A stretch of DNA of 64,000 nucleotides from an uncultured Draconibacterium sp. (GTDB lineage Bacteria > Bacteroidota > Bacteroidia > Bacteroidales > Prolixibacteraceae). A program made the translations under genes and the position numbers. The notes beneath the pieces were generated by a model. It had not been told where the DNA came from. It saw only the letters and a program-made list of their open reading frames with translations, and did no database searches. Each line of letters starts with the position of its first letter. The stretch's first letter is position 1. The DNA is taken from the NCBI RefSeq assembly GCF_913060805.1, contig NZ_CAJXTC010000027.1:1-64000 (forward strand), written 5' to 3'. Positions 62,191 to 64,000 of the stretch are shown here, one piece after another.

Positions 62191-62643
62191 TTATTTCTCA
62201 ACAGGAATCTGATCTACTCTGCGAGCATGTCTTCCGCCTTCAAAATCTTCGTTCAGAAAAGTTGAAACAATAGCAATGGCTTCTTCATCGCTCACAAAAC
62301 GACCCGGCACTGCACATACATTTGCATTGTTGTGCTGACGCGCCAGTGCAGCAATTTCTTCTTTCCAGCAAACTGCCGAACGTACTCCCTGATGTTTGTT
62401 TGCAGCAATACTGATTCCCTGGCCACTTCCACAAAACGTGATACCAATTTTGTATTCACCACTTTCAATCGCTTCACCCATTTTATGAGCATAAATCGGG
62501 TAGTCTACGCTTTCGTCGGTGTAACATCCAAAATCTTTAAAAGCAATATTGTTATCGCTTAAAAATTTTATAATCACCTGCTTTTTAGCAAAACCGGCAT
62601 GATCGCTTGCCAACGCTATTACTTGTCCCTCTAAATTCTTCAT
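62191..62643 (-). CDS. rpiB: Ribose-5-phosphate isomerase B
   Basis: A 150-aa RpiB/LacAB-family isomerase. IALASDHAGFAKK (the Asp-His pair), TFCGSGQGISIAANK (catalytic Cys and anion loop) and HNNANVCAVPGRFVSDEEA are complete. It interconverts ribose 5-phosphate and ribulose 5-phosphate in the pentose phosphate pathway. It heads a three-gene run (rpiB, lutB, rrf2) with zero spacing. A TAATTTTG box at 62649-62656 on its strand lies so close to the start that a nearly leaderless message is possible. Confidence 0.95.
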   Translation of the reverse strand: MKNLEGQVIALASDHAGFAKKQVIIKFLSDNNIAFKDFGCYTDESVDYPIYAHKMGEAIESGEYKIGITFCGSGQGISIAANKHQGVRSAVCWKEEIAALARQHNNANVCAVPGRFVSDEEAIAIVSTFLNEDFEGGRHARRVDQIPVEK

Positions 62644-62755
62644 TTGTACAAAATTAATACTTTTTGATATTTATTTCATTTATTCCTAATATTTGTTGCA
62701 TGAGAGGAAAACAATAGTAGAATTTACTATCAGTAATAAATTAATATTCAACTTT

Positions 62756-64000
62756 TTACAACTTATTTATAAAGGGAATAAATCGCTTCAACTCGTTTAT
62801 TTCCCATTTAAAAACAAGTACAATAAAGGCCAGTGCTAAAACTAAATTGATTGAATATTTAAGTATTACCTGTAAATCGAGCGTAAATTGAGCGATGCCC
62901 ACAATAACCATGGCGGCCAGAAAATAACTGCCAATTCGTTTGAGATCGTAAGGCACCGGAAAATGTTTTTGCCCAAGAAAATAGGAGATGACCAGCATAA
63001 CCAAAAAGCAGACAAACACTGCAATTGCCGATCCCATATAACCTATAACCGGAATCAGCGCAAGGTTTAAAACCAAGGTGATTGTGGCACCGATTAAAGC
63101 CATATAAGCGCCGTAGCGCGTTTTGTCGGTAAGTTTATACCACAGCGACAGCGTGAAATACATTCCGTAAAAAAGATTGGCCATTAACACAATGGGAACC
63201 ACTTTTAATCCCTCATGATATTCGGTGTCGACAATCACTTTTATAACATCAATAAATAACACCATTCCTATGAAAATAACCAGCCCGAAAATGACAAAGT
63301 ATTTCATTACAACGGCATATATTTTTGGGTCGTCTTTTGATCCTTCGCGGGCAAAAAAGAAGGGTTCGAAAGCATAACGGAACGCCTGAATAAACATATT
63401 CATCAGCACCGCCAGTTTGTAGTTGGCACCGTAAATACCAAGCTGAAACATCGGATCCTGATTCTCTGGCACCAAAAACGGAATCAGCACTTTGTCTATA
63501 TTCTGATTCACCATTCCTGTTAATCCAACTATCAGAATTGGAAAACCATAACTCAACATTTGTTTCAGCAGCTTCTTATCAAACTGAAATGAAATTCTAA
63601 AGATTTCGGGGAGCAGTAAAACCAGGGTTATCAGCGAAGCCAGTAAATTGGAAATAAACACATATCCAACACCGATATCGGCTGAATAAATTGTTGAAAT
63701 TATTGAGTCGGGATTATTAGCTAAAATCTTTGGGCACAAAGAAATAAAGAACAGGTTAAAACCAATGTTAAAACCAATATTTACCAGTTTAATAAAGGCA
63801 AATTTTATGGGCCGGTTATTTAATCGGAGCCGCGCAAAAGGAATGGCTGTAAACGCATCGACACCCAATATTATCGCAAACCACAAAATATACTCCGGGT
63901 GATCGGGATATTGAATCCAGGCGGCTATTTCGTTTCGGAAAGCTGCCGCCAGCAACACAAACGAAAAAGTGGTAAAAAACAAGGATACCATCGATGTGGA
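62756..64000 (-). CDS. Polysaccharide flippase (MATE/Wzx-like), partial
   Basis: The C-terminal part (at least 411 residues) of a multi-helix polysaccharide export protein. Hydrophobic helices recur through the whole length. QMLSYGFPILIVGLTGMVNQ and DKVLIPFLVPE fit the Wzx/PST-type flippase, which moves lipid-linked sugars to the periplasmic face. The true N-terminus lies beyond base 64000; the ATG at 63991 is probably internal. The neighbouring glycan genes cannot be seen. Confidence 0.75.
   Translation of the reverse strand, partial: STSMVSLFFTTFSFVLLAAAFRNEIAAWIQYPDHPEYILWFAIILGVDAFTAIPFARLRLNNRPIKFAFIKLVNIGFNIGFNLFFISLCPKILANNPDSIISTIYSADIGVGYVFISNLLASLITLVLLLPEIFRISFQFDKKLLKQMLSYGFPILIVGLTGMVNQNIDKVLIPFLVPENQDPMFQLGIYGANYKLAVLMNMFIQAFRYAFEPFFFAREGSKDDPKIYAVVMKYFVIFGLVIFIGMVLFIDVIKVIVDTEYHEGLKVVPIVLMANLFYGMYFTLSLWYKLTDKTRYGAYMALIGATITLVLNLALIPVIGYMGSAIAVFVCFLVMLVISYFLGQKHFPVPYDLKRIGSYFLAAMVIVGIAQFTLDLQVILKYSINLVLALAFIVLVFKWEINELKRFIPFINKL

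Overview
The window looks like a chromosomal segment of a free-living or marine-type Bacteroidota, probably Bacteroidales/Marinilabiliales (Prolixibacteraceae-like). This rests on a type IX secretion sorting domain, two TonB-dependent receptors (one with a carboxypeptidase-regulatory-like N-domain), a DUF4292 lipoprotein, promoter-like TAnnTTTG boxes and AT-rich leaders without Shine-Dalgarno sequences. Species-level assignment is inference. No rRNA, tRNA, CRISPR array, transposase or integrase was recognised.

Region 1-9.8 kb is accessory DNA. It holds a small structured gene locus (three hairpins, a 118-aa protein, a terminator and a GC-rich palindromic array). Next comes a minus-strand nuclease cassette: a PLD-helicase-DUF3427 protein and an HNH endonuclease, with an unknown small ORF and a relic of vsr upstream. 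Then comes a plus-strand trio of outer-membrane barrel, lipoprotein and radical SAM enzyme.

Region 9.8-17.6 kb is repeat-dense. Large hierarchical palindromes occur in four doublets plus two single copies, all in one orientation. Two near-identical GIY-YIG nuclease genes sit between doublets, each with its stop codon inside a palindrome arm. The two resulting ~1.07-kb units bracket an M24 peptidase gene exactly. A second, MITE-like family occurs at 63, 15545 and 17405. Ordinary genes in this stretch encode an M24 peptidase, a tocopherol-cyclase-like protein, a CIA30-domain protein and a PQQ-propeller lipoprotein.

Region 17.6-34.6 kb is mostly housekeeping and metabolism: an acyltransferase, a T9SS-exported cupredoxin, a lipocalin, and a queuosine block (preQ1-I riboswitch candidate, yhhQ, queC, queF). 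It continues with adenine deaminase, a sugar-oxidoreductase/isomerase cluster, a TonB receptor, dtd and a MazG-like protein. Region 34.8-42.6 kb has ilvE, an ECF sigma/anti-sigma/outer-membrane unit, a methyltransferase-like protein, an AAA/DUF4143 ATPase and an amidohydrolase.

Region 42.7-50.6 kb is a plus-strand haem block: small membrane protein, TonB receptor, MFS permease, hemN, hemG and hemH. It reads as import of a porphyrin or iron chelate coupled to the last three steps of haem synthesis. Region 50.6-64 kb has an aldehyde dehydrogenase, OsmC and a Crp/Fnr regulator (divergent, around a palindrome). It then has the dut-TPR-DUF4292-EnvC run, hemW, a VanZ-like protein, an rpiB-lutB-rrf2 run with zero spacing, and the C-terminal part of a polysaccharide flippase cut by the window edge. 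A 361/387-bp structured repeat occurs at 25.1 and 52.1 kb.
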